A stretch of 64,000 nucleotides of DNA from Streptomyces longwoodensis (GCF_001514125.1 NZ_KQ948549.1:443081-507080); one strand, 5' to 3'; shown: positions 37,081 through 45,216, counted from the stretch's first letter. The notes: a model not told the origin generated them from the letters alone. Made by a program: numbers and translations.

Positions 37081-38667
37081 TCAGTCCTCGCGCTCGGACA
37101 GGCACGAGCTTCCGCTGGGCGGGAGCGAGCCGTACATCAGGAAGTCGTTCACCTTGCGGTGCACGCACTTGGACGAGCCGTACCCCGTGTGCCCCTCGCC
37201 CTTGTTGTCCAGCACGACGGCCGACGGGCCGAGCCGCCGCGCGGTCTCCTCCGTCCAGCGGTAGGGAGTCGCCGGGTCGCCGCGGGTGCCGACCAGCAGC
37301 ATCTTCGGGGTGTCGACGCGCTTCACCTCGTCGCGTATGTAGTCGGTGCCCGCGGGGCGGCCGTAGCACATCAGGACCTGGGTGAGCCGGTAGCGGCCGA
37401 ACACCGGCGACACCTGCTCGTACTCGGCCCGCAGCCGGCGCAGGTCGGCGGCGATCCGCCCGGCGGCGGGGCGGTCGGGGTCGTCCGCGCAGTTGATCGC
37501 CATCAGCGCCGCCGGGAGGTTGTCCAGCGGCACGTCCTCCTCGTCGACGAGGGCGCCCGGGGTCGGCCGCGGGGAGCGCACGGGCAGCGTCATGCCGCCG
37601 GTGGCGAAGGTCACCACCCCGCTCGTGTCGCCGTTCTCCACCAGCTGCGACAGCGCCCGCTCCAGCGACGGCCACCACTCCTCGCTGTACAACGCCTGGC
37701 TGAGCGCCGCGACCAGGTCCTGGCCGGTGAACGGCGGCCCGAAGTCCGACGGCACCGGGTTCTCGTCGAGCGAGTGCACCAGCCGTACGACGTCGTCGCG
37801 GGCCGAGCGCGCGTCGGTGCCGAACGGGCACGCGATGTCCTTCACGCACCAGGCGACGAAGTCCTCCAGCGCGACCTGCTGGCCCGCGGCCCCGGCCAGC
37901 CCCTGCTCGGCCAGCGGCTCGGTCAGCGTGTCGACGCCGTCCAGCGCGATGCGGCCGACGCGGTGCGGGAACTCGGCCGCGTACACGGCGCCGAGCCGCG
38001 TCCCGTACGAGAAGCCGAGGTAGTTGAGCTTCTTGTCGCCGAGCGCCGCGCGCAGCACGTCCAGGTCCCGTGCGGCGTGCACGGTGCCGATGTACGGCAG
38101 GACCGGCCCGGAGTGCGCCGCGCACTGGTCGGCCGCCTTCTTCAGCTGCTCGAGCACGGTCCGCGGGTCGCCGAGGTCCGGCCGGCCCCCCAGGCTCGCC
38201 GCGAAGGCGTCCTCCTGGCCCGCCCCGCAGCTCACCGGGGAGGAGCGGCCGACGCCGCGCGGGTCGAAGGTGACCACGTCGTAGTGGTCGGTGAGGTCCA
38301 TGAACTCCTTGCCGCCGTAGGCGAGCTGCGGGACCCCCGCGCCGCCGGGGCCGCCGAAGTTCAGGACCACCGAACCCTGTTTGTCGCCGGTCGCGCGGTA
38401 GCGGGCGAGCGCCAGGTCGAGCGTCCCCTTGCCGGGGTGCGCGTGGTCGAGCGGGACGGTGACCTTGCCGCACTGGAGGTCGGGGGGCATGTCGTCGCCC
38501 TCGCAGGCCGACCAGGTGATCGTCTGGTCGTAGAACCGGGACAGGTCGGGTCCGTCGCCGCTGTCGGCGACGGCCGTGGGCAGTCCCGCGGCGAGCAGGG
38601 TCAGCGCGGCGGCTCCGGCGAGCGCGCACCGGCGCACCGTGGGACGCGTCGACAGCTTGACCAGCAT
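37081..38667 (-). CDS. Secreted S33-family aminopeptidase (SlpD/tripeptidyl type)
   Basis: A 528-residue exported peptidase of the proline-iminopeptidase-like S33 family, resembling the Streptomyces SlpD/SlpE and tripeptidyl aminopeptidase proteins. The signal peptide (RRCALAGAAALTLLAAGLPT) ends near Ala34. Catalytic residues: Ser in LGFSYGTRLGA, Asp in VGTRGDPATPY and His in GEGHTGYG. The oxyanion region is VVLNFGGPGGAG. A C-terminal SKCVHRKVNDFLMYG and four further Cys suggest disulfides. ATG 38667 follows a GGAGGC. It shares the left side of a 271-base gap with the divergent chaplin gene, so both may be controlled during aerial growth. Confidence 0.9.
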   Translation of the reverse strand: MLVKLSTRPTVRRCALAGAAALTLLAAGLPTAVADSGDGPDLSRFYDQTITWSACEGDDMPPDLQCGKVTVPLDHAHPGKGTLDLALARYRATGDKQGSVVLNFGGPGGAGVPQLAYGGKEFMDLTDHYDVVTFDPRGVGRSSPVSCGAGQEDAFAASLGGRPDLGDPRTVLEQLKKAADQCAAHSGPVLPYIGTVHAARDLDVLRAALGDKKLNYLGFSYGTRLGAVYAAEFPHRVGRIALDGVDTLTEPLAEQGLAGAAGQQVALEDFVAWCVKDIACPFGTDARSARDDVVRLVHSLDENPVPSDFGPPFTGQDLVAALSQALYSEEWWPSLERALSQLVENGDTSGVVTFATGGMTLPVRSPRPTPGALVDEEDVPLDNLPAALMAINCADDPDRPAAGRIAADLRRLRAEYEQVSPVFGRYRLTQVLMCYGRPAGTDYIRDEVKRVDTPKMLLVGTRGDPATPYRWTEETARRLGPSAVVLDNKGEGHTGYGSSKCVHRKVNDFLMYGSLPPSGSSCLSERED

Positions 38668-38862
38668 CAGTGCCTCCCGGACGCCCCGTCGTCGGTCGGG
38701 AACCGGCGCCCTCGCTCACGATAGGCGGGCTCGCCGGACCCCGCCTCCGGACGGGTGACGCAGCGCGACGTCCCGTGGCCGGGGGGCCGCGGTGCACCGG
38801 TTCCGCATCTTTTCCGACAGTTGGAGAGGGTAGCCACTCGATGGGGTGAAAGGGCGATCGGC

Positions 38863-38890
38863 CATTACTCGACCGGTTCGCCCGCGTTTT
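38863..38890 (+). promoter_or_regulatory. Sigma-BldN-like promoter of the chaplin gene
   Basis: CATTAC (38863-38868) and CGTTTT (38885-38890) are separated by exactly 16 bases. The sigma-BldN consensus I recall is CGTAAC, 16 bases, CGTTGA; each hexamer matches at four of six positions. The implied start of transcription lies about 40 bases before the ATG. Chaplin genes are known BldN targets, which supports the call. Confidence 0.45.
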
Positions 38891-38938
38891 ACCTGATGCG
38901 GGCGAGGGCCCGCGACGATGTCTGGAAGGCAGGGACCT

Positions 38939-39619
38939 ATGAGACGGGTTGCCCGAAACGGGGTGATCGCCTTCGCCGCCGCCTCCGGCGCGATGGCCGT
39001 GGTGATGCCGGCGCACGCCGATTCCTCGGCGGACGCGGCAGCGGTCGGCTCGCCCGGCGCGGCCAGTGGCAACGCCATCCAGCTGCCGGTGGACGTGCCG
39101 GTGAACGTGTGCGGGAACACCGTGAACGTGGTGGGACTGCTGAACCCGGCGGCGGGCAACACCTGCGCCAACACCGGTGGCCACGACGAGCACACCTCGT
39201 CGGGTGCGGCCGCCGAAGCCGAGGCGGCCCAGTCGCCGGGCCTGCTCTCCGGCAACGGCGTCCAGCTCCCCGTCGACCTGCCGGTGAACGTCAGCGGCAA
39301 CACCGTGGACGTCGTCGGCATCGCCAACCCGGTCATGGGCAACACGTCCGTGAACGGCCCCGGCGACACGCACGGCGAGGAGCCCACCGCCCCGGAGGAG
39401 CCCACGGCTCAGCCGCCCCGGCACGTGCCCCCGAAGCACGAGCACAAGCCCGGTGGCCAGGCCGCGTCCGGGGAGTGGACCGAGGCGCAGTCCGGAACGG
39501 TGACGGCCCTGGCCAGCACGGGTGCCGACGCCACGTTGCCCGCGCTGGCCGGCAGCGCGGCCATGATCCTGGGCGGAGTCGCCCTGTACCGGCGCTCCCG
39601 CACCACGGGCCGCGCCTGA
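38939..39619 (+). CDS. Long chaplin with sortase signal
   Basis: A 226-residue cell-surface protein of the ChpA-C class, which coats aerial hyphae with amyloid-like fibrils. Signal peptide 1-28, cleaved near AHA-DS. Chaplin domain one (about 36-79) has the two expected cysteines, Cys58 (VNVCGNTVNVVG) and Cys76 (GNTCANTG). Domain two (97-139) reads VNVSGNTVDVVG and GNTSVNG, with Ser at both positions. A Pro/His/Glu-rich spacer (140-180) leads to the class E sortase motif LASTG (191-195), a membrane segment (199-217) and a basic tail RRSRTTGR. ATG 38939 follows GGAAGGCAGGGACC. It is expressed from a BldN-like promoter and stopped by a strong hairpin. Confidence 0.95.
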   Translation: MRRVARNGVIAFAAASGAMAVVMPAHADSSADAAAVGSPGAASGNAIQLPVDVPVNVCGNTVNVVGLLNPAAGNTCANTGGHDEHTSSGAAAEAEAAQSPGLLSGNGVQLPVDLPVNVSGNTVDVVGIANPVMGNTSVNGPGDTHGEEPTAPEEPTAQPPRHVPPKHEHKPGGQAASGEWTEAQSGTVTALASTGADATLPALAGSAAMILGGVALYRRSRTTGRA

Positions 39620-39633
39620 GCGCACGCCGCGCA

Positions 39634-39671
39634 CGAGGGCCCCGCCGGACGCACGTCCGGCGGGGCCCTCG
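39634..39671 (+). terminator. 17-bp hairpin after the chaplin gene
   Basis: A perfect 17-bp stem (39634-39650 with 39655-39671) closes a GCAC loop, 15 bases past the stop. The arm includes CGAGGGCCCCGCC. This is one of the strongest terminators in the window. Confidence 0.9.
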
Positions 39672-39722
39672 GCCGTTCGGGTGCGGACGGGGCGCCTGGC
39701 GGTGCGTGCGCCGGGGTGGGGT

Positions 39723-39960
39723 GAGTCATCGGGTCGCGCCCGCGCCGGGGTGGGGCGAGGCTTCGGGTCGCGTCCCCGCCGGATCGGGGTGAGTCATCCG
39801 GTCGCGCCCGCACCGGGGGCGGGTGAGTCATCCGGTGGCGCCCGCACCGGGGGCGGGTGAGTCATCCGGTGGCGCCCGCACCGGGGGCGGGTGAGTCATC
39901 CGGTGGCGCCCGCACCGGGGGCGGGTGAGTCATCCGGTGGCGCCCGCGCCGGACCGGCGG
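39723..39960. repeat. Seven 34-base tandem units (minisatellite)
   Basis: Units start at 39723, 39757, 39791, 39825, 39859, 39893 and 39927 with exact 34-base spacing. Copies 4, 5 and 6 are identical, copy 3 differs by one base, and the outer copies decay progressively. Each good unit begins GAGTCATCCGG and can fold as CCGGTG, 7 bases, CACCGG. The period is not a multiple of three, there are no spacers, and no gene lies inside. The array fills the gap between the chaplin terminator and the convergent MFS gene, which ends at 39965. Confidence 0.95.
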
Positions 39961-39964
39961 CGGG

Positions 39965-41197
39965 TCACCCAGGGAGCCCGTGCTGGTGCCGAGTCGGCTG
40001 ATCGTGCTCACGTCGCCCCGGGAACGCCGTGCGCCGGGCTCCCGCGACCACCGCCAGCGCGGCGACCAGCAGCGGCAGCGCCGTCCACGGCAGGGCGCCC
40101 GCACCCGCCCCCTCCAGGACGAGGCCCCCGGTCAGGGAACCGCCCGCGATGCCCGCGTTGTACACGGTCGCCTGGAGCGACGTGGCCACGTCCGCCGCGG
40201 CCGGCCCGGACGCGTCGACCAGCGCCGTCTGGATCAGGGTCGGCGCCCCGCCGAACGCCACGCCCCACAGGGCGACCGCCCCGAGCAGCACGACGGGCTC
40301 ACCGGCCCACCGGCCCAGGACGACCATGACCCCCGCGCACAGCGCGAGCGCGGTCAGCAGGGCGAGCCGGGGGCGGCGGTCCACGAGCAGACCCGTCACC
40401 CAGATGCCGGCGACGGTCGCGGCCCCGAACACCAGCAGCACCACCCCGGTGCGCCCGAACCCCGACCGCGCGCTGAACGGGGCGACGTACGTGTACATCA
40501 CCTGGTGGCCCAGCAGCAGGAACAGCGTCACCGACAGCACGGCCGGCAGACCCGGGAGCAGGGCGACCCGGGCGACCGGCAGGCGTCCGCCCCGCGCCTC
40601 ACCGGGGAATCCGGGCACCCGCCACCGCACCCAGCCCAGCACGCCCAGCCCCGCCAGGGACAGCAGCCCGAACGCCGGACGCCAGCCCACCGCCTCCGCC
40701 AGCGCCGTCCCGGCGGGCACCCCGGCGGCCAGCGCCAGGGTGATCCCGGCCAGGACGACCGCGATGGCCCGGCCCCGCCGCTCGGCGGGCACCATCCGCG
40801 CCCCGTACCCGGCGAGCATCGCCCACAGCGTCCCGCCCATCACCCCGGCGAGGACCCGGGCCGCGACGGTGACGGAGTACGACGACGACAGCGCCACCAC
40901 CGCGTTGCTCGCCGCGAAGCCCAGCAGGGCGCCCATCAGGACCGGCCGCCGGGGCAGCCCGCGGACCAGTGCGGTGACCGGGATCGCCGCCGCGAACGAG
41001 GCGACCGCGTAGGCCGTGACCAGGAATCCGATCCGCGCCTCGGGCACGCCGAGCGCCGGAGCCATGCGCGGCAGCAGCCCGGCGGGCAGCAGTTCGGTCA
41101 GGACGGCGGTGAAGGCGGCCGTGGCCAGGGCGAGCAGCCCGGACCAGGGCAGGGGAGCGGGCAGCGAGGTGCCCTTGACCAGGGGAGAGAGGGACAT
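39965..41197 (-). CDS. MFS drug-efflux transporter, 12 helices (DHA1 type)
   Basis: A 410-residue permease with about 12 membrane helices, in the DHA1/AraJ-like group. Motifs include the first helix block SGLLALATAAFTAVLTELLP, motif A-like VRGLPRRPVLMGAL between helices 2 and 3, and the helix-5 sequence LAGITLALAAGVPAGTAL with the antiporter glycine pattern. ATG 41197 has GGTGGC before it and only a short leader. It is divergent from a MerR gene across a 57-base region with a perfect palindrome, so it is very likely that regulator's target. The exported compound is unknown. The C-terminal tail FPGRREHDQPTRHQHG is cytoplasmic and next to the minisatellite. Confidence 0.88.
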   Translation of the reverse strand: MSLSPLVKGTSLPAPLPWSGLLALATAAFTAVLTELLPAGLLPRMAPALGVPEARIGFLVTAYAVASFAAAIPVTALVRGLPRRPVLMGALLGFAASNAVVALSSSYSVTVAARVLAGVMGGTLWAMLAGYGARMVPAERRGRAIAVVLAGITLALAAGVPAGTALAEAVGWRPAFGLLSLAGLGVLGWVRWRVPGFPGEARGGRLPVARVALLPGLPAVLSVTLFLLLGHQVMYTYVAPFSARSGFGRTGVVLLVFGAATVAGIWVTGLLVDRRPRLALLTALALCAGVMVVLGRWAGEPVVLLGAVALWGVAFGGAPTLIQTALVDASGPAAADVATSLQATVYNAGIAGGSLTGGLVLEGAGAGALPWTALPLLVAALAVVAGARRTAFPGRREHDQPTRHQHGLPG

Positions 41198-41214
41198 GCC
41201 ACCATGGTCGGAGG

Positions 41215-41230
41215 TTCACACCAGTGTGAA
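41215..41230. promoter_or_regulatory. MerR operator palindrome TTCACAC-CA-GTGTGAA
   Basis: Perfect 7-bp inverted repeat (41215-41221, 41224-41230) in the 57-base divergent region between the MFS and MerR genes, 25 bases before the MerR start and 18 from the MFS start. MerR proteins bind such dyads between promoter elements, and the site is placed to control both genes. Confidence 0.6.
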
Positions 41231-41254
41231 GGCAAGCGCGGACCGGGAGGCCCC

Positions 41255-41641
41255 TTGAAGATCGGTGACCTCTCGCGGCGCACCGGCGTCCCCACCCGCC
41301 TGCTGCGCTACTACGAGGAACAGGACCTGCTCCACCCCGGCCGCGGTGGGAACGGGTACCGCGAGTACGGCGAGTCGGCCGTGCGGGACGTGCAGCAGAT
41401 CCGCGGGCTGCTGGACTCGGGGCTCACCACGGAGATGATCCGCGCGATCCTGCCGTACCTGTCCGGGCCGGACGAGCTGATCCTGCCCGCCGAGCACCTG
41501 ACCCCGCGGACCGCGGCGCTGCTCCAGGACCACGTCGACCGCATCCAGGCCCGGATCGACTGCCTGGCCCGCAACCGCGACCGGCTGCTCGCCTACCTCG
41601 CGGCGGTCCGGCCGGACGGCGGGGCGTCGTCGTCCGGCTGA
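41255..41641 (+). CDS. MerR-family regulator
   Basis: A short MerR-type activator/repressor of 128 residues. The winged helix is LKIGDLSRRTGVPTRLLRYYEEQDLLHP (written M for the TTG start), with the classical RYYEEQDLL. The dimerisation helix spans about 75-115 (LLQDHVDRIQARIDCLARNRDRL), with only a short tail, as in MerR regulators that sense small molecules weakly or in partnership. The start is TTG 41255 after GGGAGG. No cysteine cluster for metal binding is present. The divergent MFS gene is the expected target; the palindrome between them supports both auto-control and efflux control. Confidence 0.88.
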   Translation: MKIGDLSRRTGVPTRLLRYYEEQDLLHPGRGGNGYREYGESAVRDVQQIRGLLDSGLTTEMIRAILPYLSGPDELILPAEHLTPRTAALLQDHVDRIQARIDCLARNRDRLLAYLAAVRPDGGASSSG

Positions 41642-41850
41642 CGCGACGGCCCGGCCGGACCGGTGGTCTCCGGCACCGTGGCGTGGCTCCCGTGGTCGAC
41701 CCGCCCCTTGGCGTCGTCGGTCGAAGGGGCCGCTGAACCGGCCGGTCACGGGTACAGGAAGCGGGTGCAGCGGGCCGTCCCGCCCGGGTCCGGGCGGGCG
41801 GACCGGAACGTGACGGCCGATGCGGCCGCGACCGAGGAGAGTGCCCGACG

Positions 41851-42132
41851 ATGACTCAGCACAGCGACAAGTCCCCCGGCCCCGAGGAGCTGCGGGAGCG
41901 GGTCGAGCGGACCCGGGCCGAACTCGGCCGCACGGTGCAGGCGTTGGCGGCCAAGGCCGACGTCAAGGCTCGCGCGCGGGAGAAGGCGGCCGAGGCCGGC
42001 CGGCACGCGTCCCGCACGGCGGGGGAGTTGAAGGCCCAGGGCGCGCAACTGGCCCGGGACAACCGGACGGTGCTGCTCGTGGCCGCCGGCGTGGTCCTGG
42101 TGACGTGGCTGGCGCTCCGCCGCAAGGGCTGA
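41851..42132 (+). CDS. DUF3618 membrane-anchored protein
   Basis: A 93-residue actinobacterial protein of unknown function. Family sequence: PEELRERVERTRAELGRTVQALAAKADVK, a long charged helix (residues 10-40), then AREKAAEAGRHASRTAGELK and a single membrane segment NRTVLLVAAGVVLVTWLAL (about 70-88), ending RRKG. This fits a peripheral rod with a C-terminal anchor; such proteins often accompany envelope-stress genes. ATG 41851 has GAGGAG about 10 bases upstream. It appears to stand alone; convergent with the solute-binding lipoprotein. Confidence 0.85.
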   Translation: MTQHSDKSPGPEELRERVERTRAELGRTVQALAAKADVKARAREKAAEAGRHASRTAGELKAQGAQLARDNRTVLLVAAGVVLVTWLALRRKG

Positions 42133-42183
42133 ACCGCGAGGGCTCCCCGGAAGCTGCCGTGGCGGCCGTCGGCCCGCCGCCCG

Positions 42184-42204
42184 GCGCCCGCCCCGGTCGG
42201 GCGC
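42184..42204. terminator. Convergent hairpin between DUF3618 and the lipoprotein gene
   Basis: GCGCCCG (42184-42190) pairs perfectly with CGGGCGC (42198-42204) around a 7-base loop in the 73-base convergent gap. It can end transcripts from both sides. Confidence 0.5.
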
Positions 42205-42205
42205 G

Positions 42206-43390
42206 CTACAGGCCGGCGATCGCGTTCCAGCGCTTGGTGAAGCCCGCCCGCTCCTCGGCCGTGATGTCCCGGGCGATCGCGAGCCGGCGCCGCATGGACG
42301 CGTCCGGGAAGATCAGCGGGTCCTCGGCGAGGGCGGCGGTGTCCTCGTCGGGGGACGCGGCGAGGACGTCCCGGGCGGCCGGGACCGTGCAGACGTAGTT
42401 GACCCAGGCGGCCAGCTCGGCGGCGACCTCCGGCTGGTAGTAGTGGTCGACCAGCCGCTCGGCGTTGGCCTTGTGCCGGGCGAGGTCGGGGACCATGAGG
42501 GACTCCGACCACAGCTCGGCCCCCTCCTCCGGTACGACGAACTCGATGTCGGGGTTGTCGGCGCGCAGCTGGATCACGTCGCCCGAGTAGGCCTGGCACG
42601 CCAGGACGTCCCCGCTGACCAGGTCCTTGGTGTAGTCGTTGCCGGTGAACCGGCGGATCTGGCCGCGCCGCACCTGGGTCTCGACCTGGTCGCACACCCG
42701 GTGGAAGTCGTCCGGCGTCCAGCGGGTGATGTCGACCCCGTTGCCCAGCATGAGCAGGGCGAACGCCTCGTCGAGCCCGGACAGCAGGGTGACCCGGCCG
42801 CGCAGGTCGTCGGCCCACAGGTCGGAGACGGTGCGCAGTTCACGGCCGAGCCTGCGGCGGTCGTAGGCGATGCCGGTGATGCCGGACTGCCAGGGCACGG
42901 TGTACGTGCGGCCGGGGTCGAAGGCCGGGGAGCGCAGCAGGGGGTCGAGGTACCGGGCGACGTTGGGCTGCCGGGCGCGGTCCATCTCCTGCACCCAGCC
43001 CAGCCGGACGAACCGCGCGCACATCCAGTCGCTGATGACGATCAGGTCGCGGCCGGTCGGCCGGTGGCCCATCAGTGCCGGGCTGATCTTGCCGAAGAAC
43101 TCGTCGTTGTCGTTGATCTCCTCGACGTAGTCCACGGCGATGCCGGTTCGCTCCCGGAACGCGTCCAGGGTGGGGCGCCGGCCGGGGTGCTCGTCGTCGG
43201 TGTCGATGTACAGCGGCCAGTTGGCCCAGGTCAGCCGCATGTCGCGGGCGGAGGCGTCGTCGGCCGCGCGGTCGCCGGGCCGTACGTAGGCCGCGGGCAC
43301 CCCGCAGCCGGCCAGCGCGCCGAGCGCGGCGGTGCCGCCGAGGGCACGCAACAGGGAACGCCGGGACGCAGAAGGGGGGTTGAGGGCCAT
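42206..43390 (-). CDS. PotD-like polyamine-type solute-binding lipoprotein, Tat signal
   Basis: A 394-residue extracellular binding protein of the spermidine/putrescine (PotD/PotF) group. A twin-arginine start (SRRSLLRALGG, residues 9-19) leads to the lipobox LAGC, with lipidated Cys29. The mature part has LTWANWPLYIDTDDE, typical of PotD, and PWQSGITGIAYDRRRL, GVDITRWTPDDF and GDVLACQAYSGDVIQL. ATG 43390 is preferred over 43426, which would precede the signal peptide by 12 residues. Neither permease nor ATPase genes are adjacent, so it must work with a transporter encoded elsewhere, or be a leftover. The ligand is inferred from family only. Confidence 0.85.
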   Translation of the reverse strand: MALNPPSASRRSLLRALGGTAALGALAGCGVPAAYVRPGDRAADDASARDMRLTWANWPLYIDTDDEHPGRRPTLDAFRERTGIAVDYVEEINDNDEFFGKISPALMGHRPTGRDLIVISDWMCARFVRLGWVQEMDRARQPNVARYLDPLLRSPAFDPGRTYTVPWQSGITGIAYDRRRLGRELRTVSDLWADDLRGRVTLLSGLDEAFALLMLGNGVDITRWTPDDFHRVCDQVETQVRRGQIRRFTGNDYTKDLVSGDVLACQAYSGDVIQLRADNPDIEFVVPEEGAELWSESLMVPDLARHKANAERLVDHYYQPEVAAELAAWVNYVCTVPAARDVLAASPDEDTAALAEDPLIFPDASMRRRLAIARDITAEERAGFTKRWNAIAGL

Positions 43391-43477
43391 GGCCGCAGCC
43401 TTCCGCCCCGCGACCGCCCCCGGCAATCGACGTCCCGTCGAGTGGAATCCCGTGCGTCCGACACCTTGTCGATCACG

Positions 43478-44743
43478 TCACGGGAGGGGCAGGCCGGTTC
43501 GGGCCGCTGCCTCGGTGGTGGTGTCGGGGTCGGGGCCGAGCCACTCGCACACCAGCACCGTGGCGTCGTCGTTCAGGCGGCCGCCGTGGTACTCCAGGAC
43601 GGCGTGCACGAGGCGGCGCAGGGTCTCCGGCACGGGGAGGCCGTCGGCGTGGTGGCGGAGCAGGAAGTCCACGAACCGCTCCAGCCCGAACTCCGTGTCC
43701 CCCGCGCCCCGGGCCTCGGTGATGCCGTCGGTGTAGAACAGGAGCCGGTCGCCGGGCTCGAGCTGTTCACGGCACAGGCGCGCCTCCAGGCCGAGGTTGG
43801 TGCCCATGGGGTGGGCCGGCCTGCAGCGCAGCTCGCTGATCCACCGTCCCCCGCGGATGATCACCGGCGGGTGATGGCCGCGGTTCACCCAGGTCAGTGT
43901 GCCGGTGGTGGTGTCGAGGTCGGCCACGATCCCGGTCACGTAGCGGGTCTGCCCGTACTGTTCGATCAGGGCCCGTTCGATCCGCTCGGTGATCTCGACC
44001 AGTCCGGCGTCCTGGCGGCGGGAGTTGCGGCAGGCGGCCATGGCCAGGTTGGCGCTGAGCCCGGCGGCGGTGTCGTGCCCCATGGCGTCGAAGATCGACA
44101 GGTGCACGACCGGTCCAGCGGTCGCGTAGTCGAACGCGTCGCCGCTGATGCGGTAGGCGGGCTCCATCGCCGCGGAGATGACCACCCGGCCGTCGGCGTA
44201 GGTGCGCGGCGGCATCAGGTGCCACTGCATCTCCGCCGCGATGTTCATCGGCTCCGCACGGGTCAGCCGCGCGTAGACGTCACTGTGCCCGCGCTTGCTC
44301 ACCAGGATCAGCGCGACCAGGGAGGCCAGCGCCACCATGTCCTGTCGGGTCCGCCCGGTGTCGTCGGCCGCGGTGATCCGCAGGACGCCGATGCGCTCGG
44401 TGCCGTCCAGCAGCGGCACCCACCACCGGTGCCCCTGCTCCCCGGTGGACCGGTCGGCCAGCACCTCCACGTACTGGTACGCCCGTCCCGGCAGCGTCCC
44501 CTCGACCTTCAGCTCGGCCTCCTCCCCGGGTCCGGCCTCGCCGGTGCCCTTGTCCCCGGTCAGCAGCCGCAGGACGTTGCCCTGCACGTCGGCGATGTAG
44601 ATCGACACCTCGGTCAGCCCTGCAGCCGTCGCGTGCTCGGCCACCCGGGCGGGCAACGCCTCGAGGGGCATCAGGTGGCTGGCGGCCAGCAGGCCCTCCA
44701 GCATGCGCCGCGCGTCGGCCCTCGTGTCCTCCACCGCCGGCAT
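43478..44743 (-). CDS. GAF/SpoIIE-type phosphatase (RsbU-like)
   Basis: A 421-residue protein with an N-terminal GAF-like sensor (about residues 10-150; SHLMPLEALPARVAEHATAA and VSIYIADVQGNVLRLL) and a PP2C phosphatase (about 175-400). Metal motifs: YRISGDAFDYA, IFDAMGHDTAAGL and NDDATVLVCEW; GLERFVDFLLRHHADGLP is typical. It would remove phosphate from a STAS protein. The STAS gene lies 107 bases upstream on the same strand, so the pair is a likely partner-switching module, lacking only the kinase (anti-sigma) in this window. ATG 44743 follows AAGAGG. A separate hydrophobic stretch (QDMVALASLVALILVSKRG) is not a true membrane helix. Confidence 0.9.
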   Translation of the reverse strand: MPAVEDTRADARRMLEGLLAASHLMPLEALPARVAEHATAAGLTEVSIYIADVQGNVLRLLTGDKGTGEAGPGEEAELKVEGTLPGRAYQYVEVLADRSTGEQGHRWWVPLLDGTERIGVLRITAADDTGRTRQDMVALASLVALILVSKRGHSDVYARLTRAEPMNIAAEMQWHLMPPRTYADGRVVISAAMEPAYRISGDAFDYATAGPVVHLSIFDAMGHDTAAGLSANLAMAACRNSRRQDAGLVEITERIERALIEQYGQTRYVTGIVADLDTTTGTLTWVNRGHHPPVIIRGGRWISELRCRPAHPMGTNLGLEARLCREQLEPGDRLLFYTDGITEARGAGDTEFGLERFVDFLLRHHADGLPVPETLRRLVHAVLEYHGGRLNDDATVLVCEWLGPDPDTTTEAAARTGLPLP

Positions 44744-44850
44744 CCTCTTCCCTCGTTGCCTCGACGCTTCCCGGAGACGGGTGCGTCCCTGCCAGTGTCC
44801 CCCCGGAAGCCGACTTCGCTCCGGCACCGGCCGGCGCCGCAGCGGCCGGG

Positions 44851-45216
44851 TCAGCCGGACAGGGCCTGTTCGAGGGTGGGGTAGCAGGCGATGACGCTGT
44901 CGACGGTGACCAGGCGGAGGACTTCCCGGACCGCTTCCTGCGGGGCGGCGATGCGCAGCCAGCCGCCCGCGTCGGCGATCTGCTGGTGGGCGGCGATGAA
45001 CACGCTGATGCCGCTGGAGTCCAGGAAGGTGACCCCGCCGAGGTCCGCCACGATGTGCGCCGGGCGGGCGTCGTACGGGCCGAGGGCCTTGCGGAGCAGG
45101 TCCTTGGCGTTGTGGTCGATCTCGCCGTGCAGGGACACGACACGGATGCCGGCGGCGGTGCGCTGCTCGGCGCGGAGCCGCCGGGCGGGCCGGTCGGCGT
45201 CGTGGATGGGGGTCAC
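44851..45216 (-). CDS. STAS-domain anti-sigma factor antagonist
   Basis: A 121-residue SpoIIAA/RsbV-like protein whose phosphorylation state decides whether it captures an anti-sigma factor. The core reads GIRVVSLHGEIDHNAKDLLR and IVADLGGVTFLDSSGISVFI, with the phospho-acceptor serine in LDSSGIS (about residues 66-72). The end QQIADAGGWLRIAAPQEAVR is typical. GTG 45216 has GAGGAAACG in front. The SpoIIE phosphatase downstream is its likely partner, and the anti-sigma kinase is missing from the area. The 10 N-terminal residues before the fold are variable. Confidence 0.9.
   Translation of the reverse strand: MTPIHDADRPARRLRAEQRTAAGIRVVSLHGEIDHNAKDLLRKALGPYDARPAHIVADLGGVTFLDSSGISVFIAAHQQIADAGGWLRIAAPQEAVREVLRLVTVDSVIACYPTLEQALSG

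Noticed and set aside
39723..39960. CRISPR array
   Set aside because: Units abut directly with no unique spacers and there are no cas genes nearby.
42206..43390. Complete polyamine ABC transporter operon
   Set aside because: Only the binding protein is present; neighbours on both sides are unrelated genes.
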